From the NCBI GenBank assembly GCA_036735545.1, contig DAINOD010000005.1, forward strand, positions 1 through 64,000: DNA of 64,000 nt. The letters are read 5' to 3'. Within the stretch, counting starts at the first letter, position 1. The number at the start of each line of letters is the position of its first letter. Below the pieces are notes generated by a model. It was not told where the DNA came from. It was given only the letters and a program-made list of their open reading frames with translations, and did no database searches. The DNA is from Rubrimonas sp036735545 (lineage in GTDB: Bacteria; Pseudomonadota; Alphaproteobacteria; Rhodobacterales; Rhodobacteraceae). Shown in pieces: positions 37,356 to 45,525 of the stretch. Position numbers and translations under genes: made by a program.

Positions 37356-38864
37356 ATGATCCCCAACCCCTACGCCGCGAACTGGCTGGCCGCCGCCCTG
37401 CGCGCCGGCTCGCTCGGCCGCGAGGACGCGCCCTTCGCCGGGCGAACGACCCATGGCGCGCTTTGGGCGGGCGCGGAGCGGATGGCCGCCGCGCTGGCCG
37501 CCGCCGGCGTCGCGCCGGGCGACCGGGTGGCGGCGCAGGTGGACAAGTCGCTTGCGGCGCTTCAACTCTATCTGGGCGCGGTGCTGGCCGGCGCGGCGTT
37601 CCTGCCGCTCAATCCCGCCTACACTCCCGCCGAGATCGCCTATTTCCTCGGGGACGCCGAGCCGGCCGTCTTCGTCTGCGACCCCGCCCGCGCCGAGGCC
37701 CTCGCCCCGCTGGCGGGCGCGGCGGCGGTGCTGACGCTCGACGCCGCCGGGGGCGGGACGCTGGCCGAGGCGGCCGCGGCGCAGGGGGGCTTCGCGGCCG
37801 TGGCGCGCGGCGCGGACGATCTGGCGGGCGTGCTCTACACCTCCGGCACCACGGGGCGGTCGAAGGGCGCGATGCTCAGCCACGACAACCTCGCCTCGAA
37901 CTCGGCGGCGCTGCGCGACTGCTGGCGCTTCACCGAACGCGACGTGCTGCTCCACGCCCTGCCGATCTTCCACACGCACGGCCTGTTCGTGGCCACCAAC
38001 GTCACGCTGATGGCGGGCGGCGCGCTGGACTTCATGCCGCGCTTCGACGCCGACTCGCTGGTGGCCGCCATGCGAGGCGCGACGGCGATGATGGGCGTGC
38101 CGACCTTCTACACCCGCCTGCTCGACCATCCGGGCCTGACGCGCGAGGCGACGGCGCACATGCGCCTGTTCGTCTCCGGCTCGGCGCCGCTGCTGGCCGA
38201 GACGCACCGGGAGTGGGAGGCGCGCACGGGTCACGCGATACTCGAGCGCTACGGCATGACCGAAACCTCGATGATCACGTCCAACCCCTACGACGGCGCG
38301 CGGATCGCGGGCACGGTGGGCTTCGCCCTGCCCGGCGTGCGCGTGCGCGTGGCCGACCCCGCGACCGGCCGCGCCCTGCCCGCCGGCGCGATCGGCTCGG
38401 TCGAGGTGAAGGGCCCGAACGTGTTCAAGGGCTACTGGCGGATGCCGGAGAAGACGGCCGCCGAGTTCCGCGGCGACGGCTTCTTCATCACCGGCGACGT
38501 GGGCGTGCTGGATGCGGAAGGGCGCCTTTCCATCGTCGGGCGCGCGAAGGACCTGATCATCTCCGGCGGCTTCAACGTCTATCCCGCCGAGGTGGAGGCG
38601 CTGATCGACGCCCTGCCCGGCGTCCGCGAGTCGGCCGTGATCGGCCTGCCGCACCCGGATTTCGGCGAGGGCGTCGCCGCCGTGATCACGGCGCAGCCGG
38701 GCGCGGCGCCGGAGGAGGCCGCGATACTCGCCGCGCTGGCCGCCGACCTCGCCGCCTACAAGCGGCCCAAGCGCGTGTTCCTCGTGGACGAACTGCCCCG
38801 CAACGCGATGGGCAAGGTGCAGAAGGCGGAACTGCGAAAGCGTTACGCGGGCGTGTTCGGCTAG
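37356..38864 (+). CDS. matB: Malonyl-CoA synthetase
   Basis: MatB joins malonate (or methylmalonate) to CoA with ATP. The 502-residue protein has P-loop LYTSGTTGRSKGAMLSH, ERYGMTETSMITSNPYDG in the acid-binding region as typical for MatB, FITGDVGVLD, the hinge GRAKDLIISGGFNVYP and the C-terminal PRNAMGKVQKAELR. ATG 37356 follows a strong AAGGGAGG site. No matA/mdc decarboxylase is nearby. Confidence 0.88.
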   Translation: MIPNPYAANWLAAALRAGSLGREDAPFAGRTTHGALWAGAERMAAALAAAGVAPGDRVAAQVDKSLAALQLYLGAVLAGAAFLPLNPAYTPAEIAYFLGDAEPAVFVCDPARAEALAPLAGAAAVLTLDAAGGGTLAEAAAAQGGFAAVARGADDLAGVLYTSGTTGRSKGAMLSHDNLASNSAALRDCWRFTERDVLLHALPIFHTHGLFVATNVTLMAGGALDFMPRFDADSLVAAMRGATAMMGVPTFYTRLLDHPGLTREATAHMRLFVSGSAPLLAETHREWEARTGHAILERYGMTETSMITSNPYDGARIAGTVGFALPGVRVRVADPATGRALPAGAIGSVEVKGPNVFKGYWRMPEKTAAEFRGDGFFITGDVGVLDAEGRLSIVGRAKDLIISGGFNVYPAEVEALIDALPGVRESAVIGLPHPDFGEGVAAVITAQPGAAPEEAAILAALAADLAAYKRPKRVFLVDELPRNAMGKVQKAELRKRYAGVFG

Positions 38865-38928
38865 CGCCGCGCGGCGCTGTTCGAGACAGGCTCGCCGCCC
38901 CGGATCGCGAGCTTTGGCGACGCGGAAC

Positions 38929-38946
38929 CGTGATGAAACCGTCACG
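38929..38946 (+). promoter_or_regulatory. Weak candidate Pho box before the ABC binding protein
   Basis: CCGTGAT-GAAA-CCGTCAC has the 7-4-7 direct-repeat layout of PhoB sites (CTGTCAT-N4-CTGTCAC), with about five of seven matches per half. A -10-like TGATAG follows seven bases later at 38954-38959, the usual arrangement for PhoB-activated promoters. It is weak by sequence alone. Confidence 0.35.
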
Positions 38947-39015
38947 CGCCGCTGATAGAGCCTGTCGGATCGGCGCGGGGCGCGACTCCCGCGCGCCACG
39001 ACGGGGACAACCGAC

Positions 39016-39987
39016 ATGAACAAGACGCTTCTGGCCGCCGCCGCCGCGGCGCTGCTCGCCGGCGCGGCGCTCGCCCAGCCCTCGGGCAAGCTCGTGCTCT
39101 ACACCTCCCAGCCCAACGCCGACGCCCAGCGCACGGTCGACGCCTTCGTCGCCGCCCATCCCGGCGTCGAGGTCGAGTGGGTGCGCGACGGCACCACCCA
39201 GATGATGGCCAAGCTCGCCGCCGAGTTCGAGGCCGGCGCGCCGCAGCCCGACGTGCTGCTGATCGCCGACAGCGTGACCATGGAGGGGCTGAAGGCCCAG
39301 GGCCGCCTGATGGCGCACCCTGACGCCGACGTTGCCGCCTACGATCCGGCGATCATGGACCCCGACCGCACCTGGTTCTCGACCAAGCTGATCACCACGG
39401 GCATCGCCTACAACACCGCCGCGCCGACGCAGCCCGCCTCCTACAAGGACCTCGCGCCGCTGGCCGGCCAGTTCGCGATGCCCTCGCCGCTGACTTCGGG
39501 CGCCGCGACCATCCACATGGTGGCGCTGACGGGCCGCGACGATCTGGGCTGGCGGTTCTACGAAGACCTCGCCGACGGCGGCGCGCTCGCCCAGGGCGGC
39601 AATGGCGCCGTGATGACCGCCATCGCCTCGGGGGAGAAGCTCTACGGCTTTCTCGTCGATTTCCTCGTCATCCGCGAGAAGGCCAAGGGCGCGCCGGTTG
39701 AGTTCGTTTTCCCCGAGGAGGGCGTGTCGGCCGTCACCGAGCCGGTGGCCATCCTGTCGACCGCGCGCAACCCCGAGGCGGCCAGGGCCTTCGTCGACTT
39801 CCTGATCTCGCCCGAGGGCCAGCAGCTCGCCGCCGACATGGGCTATCTGCCGGCGCATCCGGCGATCACGCCGCCGGAGGGCTTTCCGCCGCTGTCCGAC
39901 ATCCGCCTGCTGGACTTCGACCCGGCCGCTGCGCTGTCGGGCGACGACGAGAACAAGAAGAAGTTCGTCGACATCTTCGGCGGCTGA
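39016..39987 (+). CDS. ABC transporter substrate-binding protein (Fe3+/2-aminoethylphosphonate class)
   Basis: The 323-residue precursor has an Ala-rich signal peptide and the class-II periplasmic-binding fold of the FbpA/AepX type: GKLVLYTSQPNADAQRTVDAF, QPDVLLIADSVTMEGL, and a late VEFVFPEEGVSAVTEPVAIL. The tandem tyrosines that bind Fe3+ in FbpA are not apparent (that region reads GEKLYGFLVDFLV), so a phosphonate or another anion may be the ligand. A fused permease follows at 40948 but no ATPase. Confidence 0.82.
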   Translation: MNKTLLAAAAAALLAGAALAQPSGKLVLYTSQPNADAQRTVDAFVAAHPGVEVEWVRDGTTQMMAKLAAEFEAGAPQPDVLLIADSVTMEGLKAQGRLMAHPDADVAAYDPAIMDPDRTWFSTKLITTGIAYNTAAPTQPASYKDLAPLAGQFAMPSPLTSGAATIHMVALTGRDDLGWRFYEDLADGGALAQGGNGAVMTAIASGEKLYGFLVDFLVIREKAKGAPVEFVFPEEGVSAVTEPVAILSTARNPEAARAFVDFLISPEGQQLAADMGYLPAHPAITPPEGFPPLSDIRLLDFDPAAALSGDDENKKKFVDIFGG

Positions 39988-40012
39988 CGCCCCGTCCGGA
40001 ATCGACAGCCCG

Positions 40013-40029
40013 CCCCGCGACGCGCGGGG
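40013..40029 (+). terminator. GC hairpin after the binding-protein gene
   Basis: CCCCGCG-ACG-CGCGGGG forms a perfect 7-bp stem 26 bases after the stop. No T-run follows, so termination, if any, would be inefficient or rho-assisted; it may also protect the 3' end of the abundant binding-protein message. Confidence 0.4.
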
Positions 40030-40104
40030 CTGGCGTCCTTGCTAACCAATCGTGCCGCTGCGTTAACCACCAATAGCTTTGCAGAGGTCGCGCTACACGG
40101 ATAT

Positions 40105-40137
40105 GAACAGTTTTACGCAGTGTTTGCGTAACTGTTC
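40105..40137. repeat. Long imperfect inverted repeat upstream of the VPLPA-CTERM gene
   Basis: GAACAG-TT-TTACGCA and TGCGTAACTGTTC pair over 13 bases with a two-base bulge and a GTGTT loop; the inner TTACGCA/TGCGTAA is perfect. It lies 37 bases before the start of the next gene, is much more AT-rich than its surroundings, and could be an operator or a leader hairpin. Confidence 0.45.
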
Positions 40138-40174
40138 TGGCCGGTTCGCCGGTGTGTAGCGTGAGGAAGCCGTC

Positions 40175-40918
40175 ATGAATACCATCGCCGCCGCCGCTCT
40201 GGCCGTCGTCGCCTCGGCCGCCGCCGCCCAGGCCCTGACCCTGACCGCCACGGTCCGCGACTTCGACAACACCCACCCCAACTTCGGCCAGGGCTCGCCC
40301 TTCGGGGTTGTGACCGGGGCCGTCGCGTCGACGCTGACCGGGGCGGCGCCCACTCCGGTCTTCGTCGAGGGCGACCGCACGACCAACCCGCTCAACTTCA
40401 CCACCCACGCCGACTTCAACGCATGGTGGACGGGCCCGGGCGTCGCCTACGACGTGACCTTCGACACGGCCGGAGGCGTCGCCAGCTTCAACGGCGGCGC
40501 GGCCACGCCCGGTTCGCAGTTCTTCCCGCTGGGCGACAACAACTACCTGTTCACGCTGACCTTCAGCGGCATGCTGAGCTTCGAGGCCGGCCAGACCTTC
40601 TCCGCCACCGCCGACGACGATCTCTGGATTTTCGTGGACAAGAAGCTGGTGCTGGACCTCGGCGGCGTGCACGCGCCCACGACCAAGACCTTCAACGCCG
40701 CGACGCTGGCGGGGCTCGGCCTGACGGCGGGGCAGAACTACGCCCTCGACGTCTTCTTCGCCGAGCGCAACGTCTCCCAGTCGGCGCTGAACCTGACCAC
40801 GACCATGAGCCTGTCGCAGACCCCCGCGCCGGTGCCGCTGCCTGCGCCGATCGCGCTGCTGGCCGCCGGCTTCGCGGGCCTGGGCCTGCTGGCGCGGCGT
40901 CGCCGGACCGTCGCCTGA
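40175..40918 (+). CDS. Fibro-slime domain protein with VPLPA-CTERM sorting signal
   Basis: The 247-residue protein has a signal peptide, then a fibro-slime-type domain: ATVRDFDNTHPNFGQG, VFVEGDRTTNPLNFTTHADF, the DDDLWIFVDKKLVLDLGG core and DVFFAERNVSQSALNL. It ends with VPLPAPIALLAAGFAG, further hydrophobics and an Arg cluster, the exosortase sorting signal. Fibro-slime domains resemble PA14-like carbohydrate-binding modules. It is probably an exported surface or matrix protein whose exosortase lies elsewhere. Confidence 0.85.
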   Translation: MNTIAAAALAVVASAAAAQALTLTATVRDFDNTHPNFGQGSPFGVVTGAVASTLTGAAPTPVFVEGDRTTNPLNFTTHADFNAWWTGPGVAYDVTFDTAGGVASFNGGAATPGSQFFPLGDNNYLFTLTFSGMLSFEAGQTFSATADDDLWIFVDKKLVLDLGGVHAPTTKTFNAATLAGLGLTAGQNYALDVFFAERNVSQSALNLTTTMSLSQTPAPVPLPAPIALLAAGFAGLGLLARRRRTVA

Positions 40919-40947
40919 CCGTCACACCCGCGTGCTAGGCCCGTCCC

Positions 40948-42633
40948 ATGAGGGGCGGGCGACCGATGGAGACGCTGACGCTCGCCGCGCTGGTCGCGGC
41001 GAGCGTTCTGCTTTGCGCCCTCCCGCTGGCGCTGCTGGCGCGCGTCGGCATGGGCGGCGGCTTCGATCTCACCCCCTTCGCGGAGGCGCTGGGCTCGCGC
41101 GGGGTGCGACAGGCGTTGTGGAACAGTCTCGACAGCGCGGCGGTCTCGGCGGTTCTCGCGACGGCGCTTGGCGCGGGGCTGGCGGTCGCGCTCGGGCTGA
41201 CGGACGTGCGCGCCAAGGGACCGCTGGTGTTTCTCATCCTGCTGCCGATGATGATCCCGCCCCATGTCACGGCCATCGCCTGGCTGCAGGCGCTGGGGCC
41301 CGCCTCCGCGCCGCTCAACTGGCTCGGCCTCGCGCCGCCGCTGGGAGCGACCAACGTGCTGTACGGGCGAGGCGGGGTGATCTTCCTGTTGACGCTCCAG
41401 CACGCGCCGCTGGCCTTTCTGGTGGTCCGCGCGGGCCTGCGCGCCCTGCCGCGCGAGTTGTCCGACGCGGCGCGGGTCTCCGGCGCCGGGCCGTGGCGGA
41501 TGCTGGCCAAGGTGGTCGCGCCGCTCACGGCGCCGACGCTGATCGCGGCCTTCGCGCTGGCCTTCGTCTCGGCGCTCGGCAATTTCGGCATCCCGGCGCT
41601 GCTCGGCGCGCCGGGCCGCTACGTCACCGCGCCGGTGCTGATGTGGCGCAGGCTGGCGAGCTTCGGCCCCTCGGCGCTGGCGGACATGGCGGTGATCGCC
41701 ACGCTGATCGGCGCGCTGGCCGTGGCGGCGGTGGCGGCGCAGATGTGGTTGCAGCGGCGCGCGGGCGTGGCGCTGATCGGCCCGCCGCAGGCGGCGCTGG
41801 CGCTGAGGCTGGGGCGCGCGCGGCCCTGGACCGAGGCCGGGCTCTGGGCGCTGGTGGCGGCCACGCTGGTCCTGCCGCTGTCCGCGCTGGTGACGACCGC
41901 GCTGATACCCACCTTCGGCGTGCCGCTGACCGCGGAGACGCTGACCTTTCGCCACTTCCACGAGGTGCTGTTCGTGCAATCCGTCACCGCGCGGGCCTTC
42001 GCGAACTCCACGCTTGCTGCCGGCGGCGCGGCGGCGGCGCTCGCGGCGATGGCGGTGACGCTGGGCTACTTTCTCGCCCGCCCCGCCGGACCGTCCCGGC
42101 GCGTCGCGGGCGGCGCGGCGACGCTGGCGGAGGTCGCCTACGCCGTGCCGGGCGTGGTGATCTCCGTGGCCTTCATCCTCGCCTTCATCCGGCCGGTGAT
42201 GGGCGTCTCGCTCTACGGCACGCTCACGCTGATCTGGCTCGCCTATCTCGCCGCGTTCTTCGCGGTGGCGCTGAAGCCGGTGGGGGCCGCCTACGCCGCG
42301 CTGGACGGCGCGCTGGACGACGCGGCGCGCGTCTCCGGGGCGTCCTTCGGGATGCGGCTGGGGCGGATCTTCGCGCCTCTCGTTGCGCCGGCCGCGGCCT
42401 CGGGGGCGATCCTCGTGTTCCTGACCGCCTACAACGAGGTAACCGTCTCGGCGCTGCTGTGGTCGTCGGGCTCGGAGACCATCGGCACGGTGATCTTCAA
42501 CTACGAGGACGGCGGCTCCAAGAGCCTCGCCGCCGCGATGGCCACCATCACCGTCCTGGCGACCATCGCGCTGATGGCGGCGCTCGACGCGCTGGGCCGC
42601 CGGGCGCCGCCCGGCGTCGTGCCCTGGCGCTAG
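40948..42633 (+). CDS. ABC transporter fused permease (Fe3+/2-aminoethylphosphonate class)
   Basis: The 561-residue protein is two permease halves in one chain, about twelve membrane spans. Each half has an EAA-type coupling loop: ELSDAARVSGAGPWRMLAKVVAPL in the first and ALDDAARVSGASFGMRLGRIFAPL in the second (in outline). This fused form is typical for FbpB and for the putative 2-aminoethylphosphonate permeases. ATG 40966 is an alternative start. No ATPase adjoins; the orphan at 8724 is of the right class. Confidence 0.88.
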   Translation: MRGGRPMETLTLAALVAASVLLCALPLALLARVGMGGGFDLTPFAEALGSRGVRQALWNSLDSAAVSAVLATALGAGLAVALGLTDVRAKGPLVFLILLPMMIPPHVTAIAWLQALGPASAPLNWLGLAPPLGATNVLYGRGGVIFLLTLQHAPLAFLVVRAGLRALPRELSDAARVSGAGPWRMLAKVVAPLTAPTLIAAFALAFVSALGNFGIPALLGAPGRYVTAPVLMWRRLASFGPSALADMAVIATLIGALAVAAVAAQMWLQRRAGVALIGPPQAALALRLGRARPWTEAGLWALVAATLVLPLSALVTTALIPTFGVPLTAETLTFRHFHEVLFVQSVTARAFANSTLAAGGAAAALAAMAVTLGYFLARPAGPSRRVAGGAATLAEVAYAVPGVVISVAFILAFIRPVMGVSLYGTLTLIWLAYLAAFFAVALKPVGAAYAALDGALDDAARVSGASFGMRLGRIFAPLVAPAAASGAILVFLTAYNEVTVSALLWSSGSETIGTVIFNYEDGGSKSLAAAMATITVLATIALMAALDALGRRAPPGVVPWR

Positions 42634-42765
42634 GGATTCGCCGTCGGACAGCCCTTTTTGCAGTCATCTGCCGCATTTCTCGCCCACGACCGCGCCATCG
42701 GACCACGACGCCGGAGCGTCGGGCGCGCAAGCGTGTCGCCGACGCGTCGGGGCGGGTTAACTGAC

Positions 42766-42872
42766 GGCGCAGGGCCTCTAGGGTTCCGCCCGCCAGGCGC
42801 GGGGTCAGGTCCGAGAGAGGCCGCCGCGCGAGCGGCACACGGCGGGACAAAAGCCCGGGAGAGCACTGCGCC
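42766..42872 (+). promoter_or_regulatory. Guanidine-I (ykkC) riboswitch
   Basis: The conserved elements of the guanidine-I aptamer are all present in order: CTAGGGTTCCG (42778-42788), GGTCCGAGAG (42808-42817), ACACGG (42837-42842) and ACAAAAGCCCGGGAGAG (42847-42863). A perfect 7-bp P1 stem closes it (GGCGCAG 42766-42772 with CTGCGCC 42866-42872). The ribosome site GGAGG (42897-42901) lies 25 bases beyond P1 with no T-run between, so control is probably at translation. Guanidine binding would switch on the transporter and hydrolase operon downstream. Confidence 0.93.
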
Positions 42873-42909
42873 CCGATAAACGCCGATCGAGACCGTGGAG
42901 GCCCCGCCC

Positions 42910-43965
42910 ATGCTCCGTCCGCTCGCCGCCCTTGCCCTCGCCGCCGCGCTGGCGACGCCCGCCGCGGCCCAGCAGAAGACCGACTTCCGCGTGGCGTGGT
43001 CGATCTATGTCGGCTGGATGCCGTGGGGCTATCTTTCGGAGAGCGGGATCATGGACCGCTGGGCCGAGAAGTACGGCGTCACCGTCGAGATCGTTCAGAT
43101 CAACGACTACGTCGAGTCGATCAACCAGTACACCGCCGGCGCCTTCGACGGCGTGAGCGCGACCAACATGGACACGCTGTCGATCCCGGCCGGCGGCGGG
43201 GTGGACACCACGGCGCTCATTGTGGGCGATTACTCCGACGGCAACGACGCGCTGATCGTGAAGGGCGGCGGCGCCATCGCCGACCTCGCCGGCCAGCGCG
43301 TCAATCTCGTGGAGCTGTCGGTTTCCCACTATCTGCTGGCCCGCGCGCTCGACAGCGTGGGACTGGCGGAGCGCGACCTCGCAGCGGTGGTGAACACCTC
43401 CGACGCCGACATGATCGCGGCCTTCGCCACCCCCGACGTCACCGCGGTCGTGACCTGGAACCCGCTGGTCTCCACGATCCTCGAGACGCCGGGCGCGACA
43501 AGGCTTTTCGACAGCGCGGACATTCCGGGCGAGATCATCGACCTGATGGTCGTGAACACCGAGACGCTGGCCGCCAACCCCGACTTCGGCCGCGCGCTGG
43601 TCGGCGCGTGGTACGAGGTGATGGCGCTGATGACGTCCGACACACCCGAGGGCGAGGCTGCGCTGAGCGCGATGGCCGAGGAGTCGGGGACCGATCTGGA
43701 GGGGTTCCGCGCGCAGCTGGCCTCCACGCGCATGTTCTGGACGCCGGCCGAGGCCATCGCCTTCACCGAAGACCCCGCGCTCAAGGGCACCATGGTCAGC
43801 GTGGCCGAGTTCCTGTTCGACAAGGGCATCCTCGGCGAGGGCGCGCCCGGCGCCGATTTCGTCGGCGTCGCCTATCCGGACGGGACCACGACCGGCGACC
43901 CGTCCAACGTGAAGTTCCGCTTCGACACGACCTTCATGCGCATGGCGGCGGACGGCGCGCTGTAG
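42910..43965 (+). CDS. Guanidine-type ABC transporter substrate-binding protein ('urea carboxylase region' family)
   Basis: The 351-residue precursor has an Ala-rich signal peptide and a TauA/SsuA-like fold with DFRVAWSIYVGWMPWGYL, GVSATNMDTLSIPAGGGVDTTALIVGDYS (in outline) and WNPLVSTILETPGA. This family was named for its place next to urea carboxylase, an enzyme since shown to act on guanidine. The riboswitch directly upstream makes guanidine the likely ligand. The permease gene starts two bases after its stop. Confidence 0.85.
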   Translation: MLRPLAALALAAALATPAAAQQKTDFRVAWSIYVGWMPWGYLSESGIMDRWAEKYGVTVEIVQINDYVESINQYTAGAFDGVSATNMDTLSIPAGGGVDTTALIVGDYSDGNDALIVKGGGAIADLAGQRVNLVELSVSHYLLARALDSVGLAERDLAAVVNTSDADMIAAFATPDVTAVVTWNPLVSTILETPGATRLFDSADIPGEIIDLMVVNTETLAANPDFGRALVGAWYEVMALMTSDTPEGEAALSAMAEESGTDLEGFRAQLASTRMFWTPAEAIAFTEDPALKGTMVSVAEFLFDKGILGEGAPGADFVGVAYPDGTTTGDPSNVKFRFDTTFMRMAADGAL

Positions 43966-43966
43966 G

Positions 43967-44779
43967 ATGCGGCTCATCAACCGGCGGCCCTCGCGTCCGC
44001 TGGCGGTCCTGCTGGCGGCGCTGCCCTTCGCGCTGGCGCTGCTGGCCTACGCCGTGGCCTCCGATGCGCGGCGGGCGGTGAACCCGGCGGACCGGCTGCT
44101 GCCCTCCCCGGTCCAGATCCTCGAGACGGCCCAGCGGCTGACCACAGAGCCGGACCGCCGCTCCGGGCGCATCCTGTTCTGGGACGACACCGTCGCGAGC
44201 CTGCGCCGCATCGGCCTGGGGGTCGGCGTCGCGGCGACGGCGGGGCTGGCGCTCGGTCTGGCGATCGGGTTGCTGCCGATGGCGCAAGCCGGTCTGGCGG
44301 GTTTCGTCGCGGTCGTGTCGATGGTGCCGCCGCTGGCGGTGCTCCCCATACTGTTCCTGGCCTTCGGACTGGACGAGCTTTCCAAGGTCGCGCTGATCGT
44401 GTTCGGCGTCGCGCCCTTCCTGATCCGCGACATGGCGCAGCGCACGGCGGAGATACCCGCCGAGCAGATCGTCAAGGCCCAGACGCTGGGGGCGTCCACG
44501 CGGGTGATCGCCCTGCGGGTGGCGCTGCCGCAGGTGACGCCGAGGCTGGTTCAGGCGGTGCGGCTGAGCCTCGGGCCTGCCTGGCTGTTCCTGATCGCGG
44601 CGGAGGCCATCGCCTCGACCGAGGGGCTGGGCTACCGCATCTTCCTGGTCCGCCGCTTCCTCGCGATGGACGTGATCCTGGTCTACGTCGCGTGGATCAC
44701 GCTGCTGGCCTTCGCGCTCGACTGGGCGCTGCGGGCGCTGTCGCGCCGCGCCTTCCCATGGGCGGAGCAGGCGTTGTGA
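43967..44779 (+). CDS. Guanidine-type ABC transporter permease
   Basis: The 270-residue inner-membrane protein has about six spans and the EAA coupling loop EQIVKAQTLGASTRVIALRVALP (in outline), typical of the nitrate/sulfonate (SsuC/TauC) permease class. Its stop overlaps the ATPase start (GTGA). It works with the binding protein and ATPase on either side. Confidence 0.88.
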   Translation: MRLINRRPSRPLAVLLAALPFALALLAYAVASDARRAVNPADRLLPSPVQILETAQRLTTEPDRRSGRILFWDDTVASLRRIGLGVGVAATAGLALGLAIGLLPMAQAGLAGFVAVVSMVPPLAVLPILFLAFGLDELSKVALIVFGVAPFLIRDMAQRTAEIPAEQIVKAQTLGASTRVIALRVALPQVTPRLVQAVRLSLGPAWLFLIAAEAIASTEGLGYRIFLVRRFLAMDVILVYVAWITLLAFALDWALRALSRRAFPWAEQAL

Positions 44780-45525
44780 GCTTCGTCGCGGTGCGCGACG
44801 TATGGCGCAGCTACGCCGGGCGGCCGGTGCTGGAGCGGGTCAACCTCGACGTCGCCGAGGGCGAGTTCGTCGCCATCGTCGGCGCCTCGGGCTGCGGCAA
44901 GAGCACCTTCCTGCGGATGCTGCTGGCGCAGGAGACGCCCGACCGCGGCGACATCCGCATCGAGGGCCGCCCCCCGGCGCGCGAGCCCGGCCCAGAGCGC
45001 GGCGTGGTGTTCCAGCGCTATTCGGTGTTCCCGCACCTTACCGTGCGCGACAACCTGGTGGCGGCCGAGGCCTTCGGCGCGAGCTTCTGGGGCCGCTTCG
45101 CGGGCGCCCGACGCCGCGCGGCGGAGGCGCGGGCCGAGGCCACGCTGGCGCGGATCGGTCTGGGCCATGTCGCGCGCGCCTATCCCGCGGCGCTGTCGGG
45201 GGGGATGCAGCAGCGGCTGGCCATCGCGCAGGCGATGGCGGCGCGGCCGCGGGTGCTGTTGCTGGACGAACCCTTCGGCGCGCTGGACCCGGGCACGCGG
45301 GCGCAGATGCACGACTTCCTGACCGAACTGCGCGCCGAGACCGCCATGACCGTGTTCATGGTGACGCACGAGTTGTCAGAGGCTTTCAAGCTGGGCGACC
45401 GCGTGGTGGTGTTCGACAAGCCGCGCTGGGACCCGGACGACCCCGGGGCATGGGGCGCGACGATCACCTACGACTTCGACACCCGCCACGGCGGCGTGCC
45501 TTACCAGACCGGAGCCCGCTCATGA
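44776..45525 (+). CDS. Guanidine-type ABC transporter ATP-binding protein
   Basis: The 249-residue ATPase has Walker A GASGCGKST, Q-loop VVFQRYSVFPHLTV, signature LSGGMQQRLAIAQAM, Walker B VLLLDEPFGALDP and H-loop VTHELSEAFKLGD. The C-terminal tail VFDKPRWDPDDPGAWGATITY with FDTR is a feature of this subfamily as I remember it. It starts at GTG 44776 and its stop overlaps the hydrolase start. Confidence 0.88.
   Translation: MSFVAVRDVWRSYAGRPVLERVNLDVAEGEFVAIVGASGCGKSTFLRMLLAQETPDRGDIRIEGRPPAREPGPERGVVFQRYSVFPHLTVRDNLVAAEAFGASFWGRFAGARRRAAEARAEATLARIGLGHVARAYPAALSGGMQQRLAIAQAMAARPRVLLLDEPFGALDPGTRAQMHDFLTELRAETAMTVFMVTHELSEAFKLGDRVVVFDKPRWDPDDPGAWGATITYDFDTRHGGVPYQTGARS

Noticed and set aside
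39016..42633. Annotation as a ferric iron transporter (FbpAB).
   Set aside because: The tandem tyrosine Fe3+ ligands are not apparent in the binding protein and no iron-regulatory site is visible; I keep the broader class instead.
42634..42765. A gene between the fused permease and the riboswitch.
   Set aside because: Frames are short, lack codon bias and have no ribosome site; the region is more likely the promoter for the guanidine operon.
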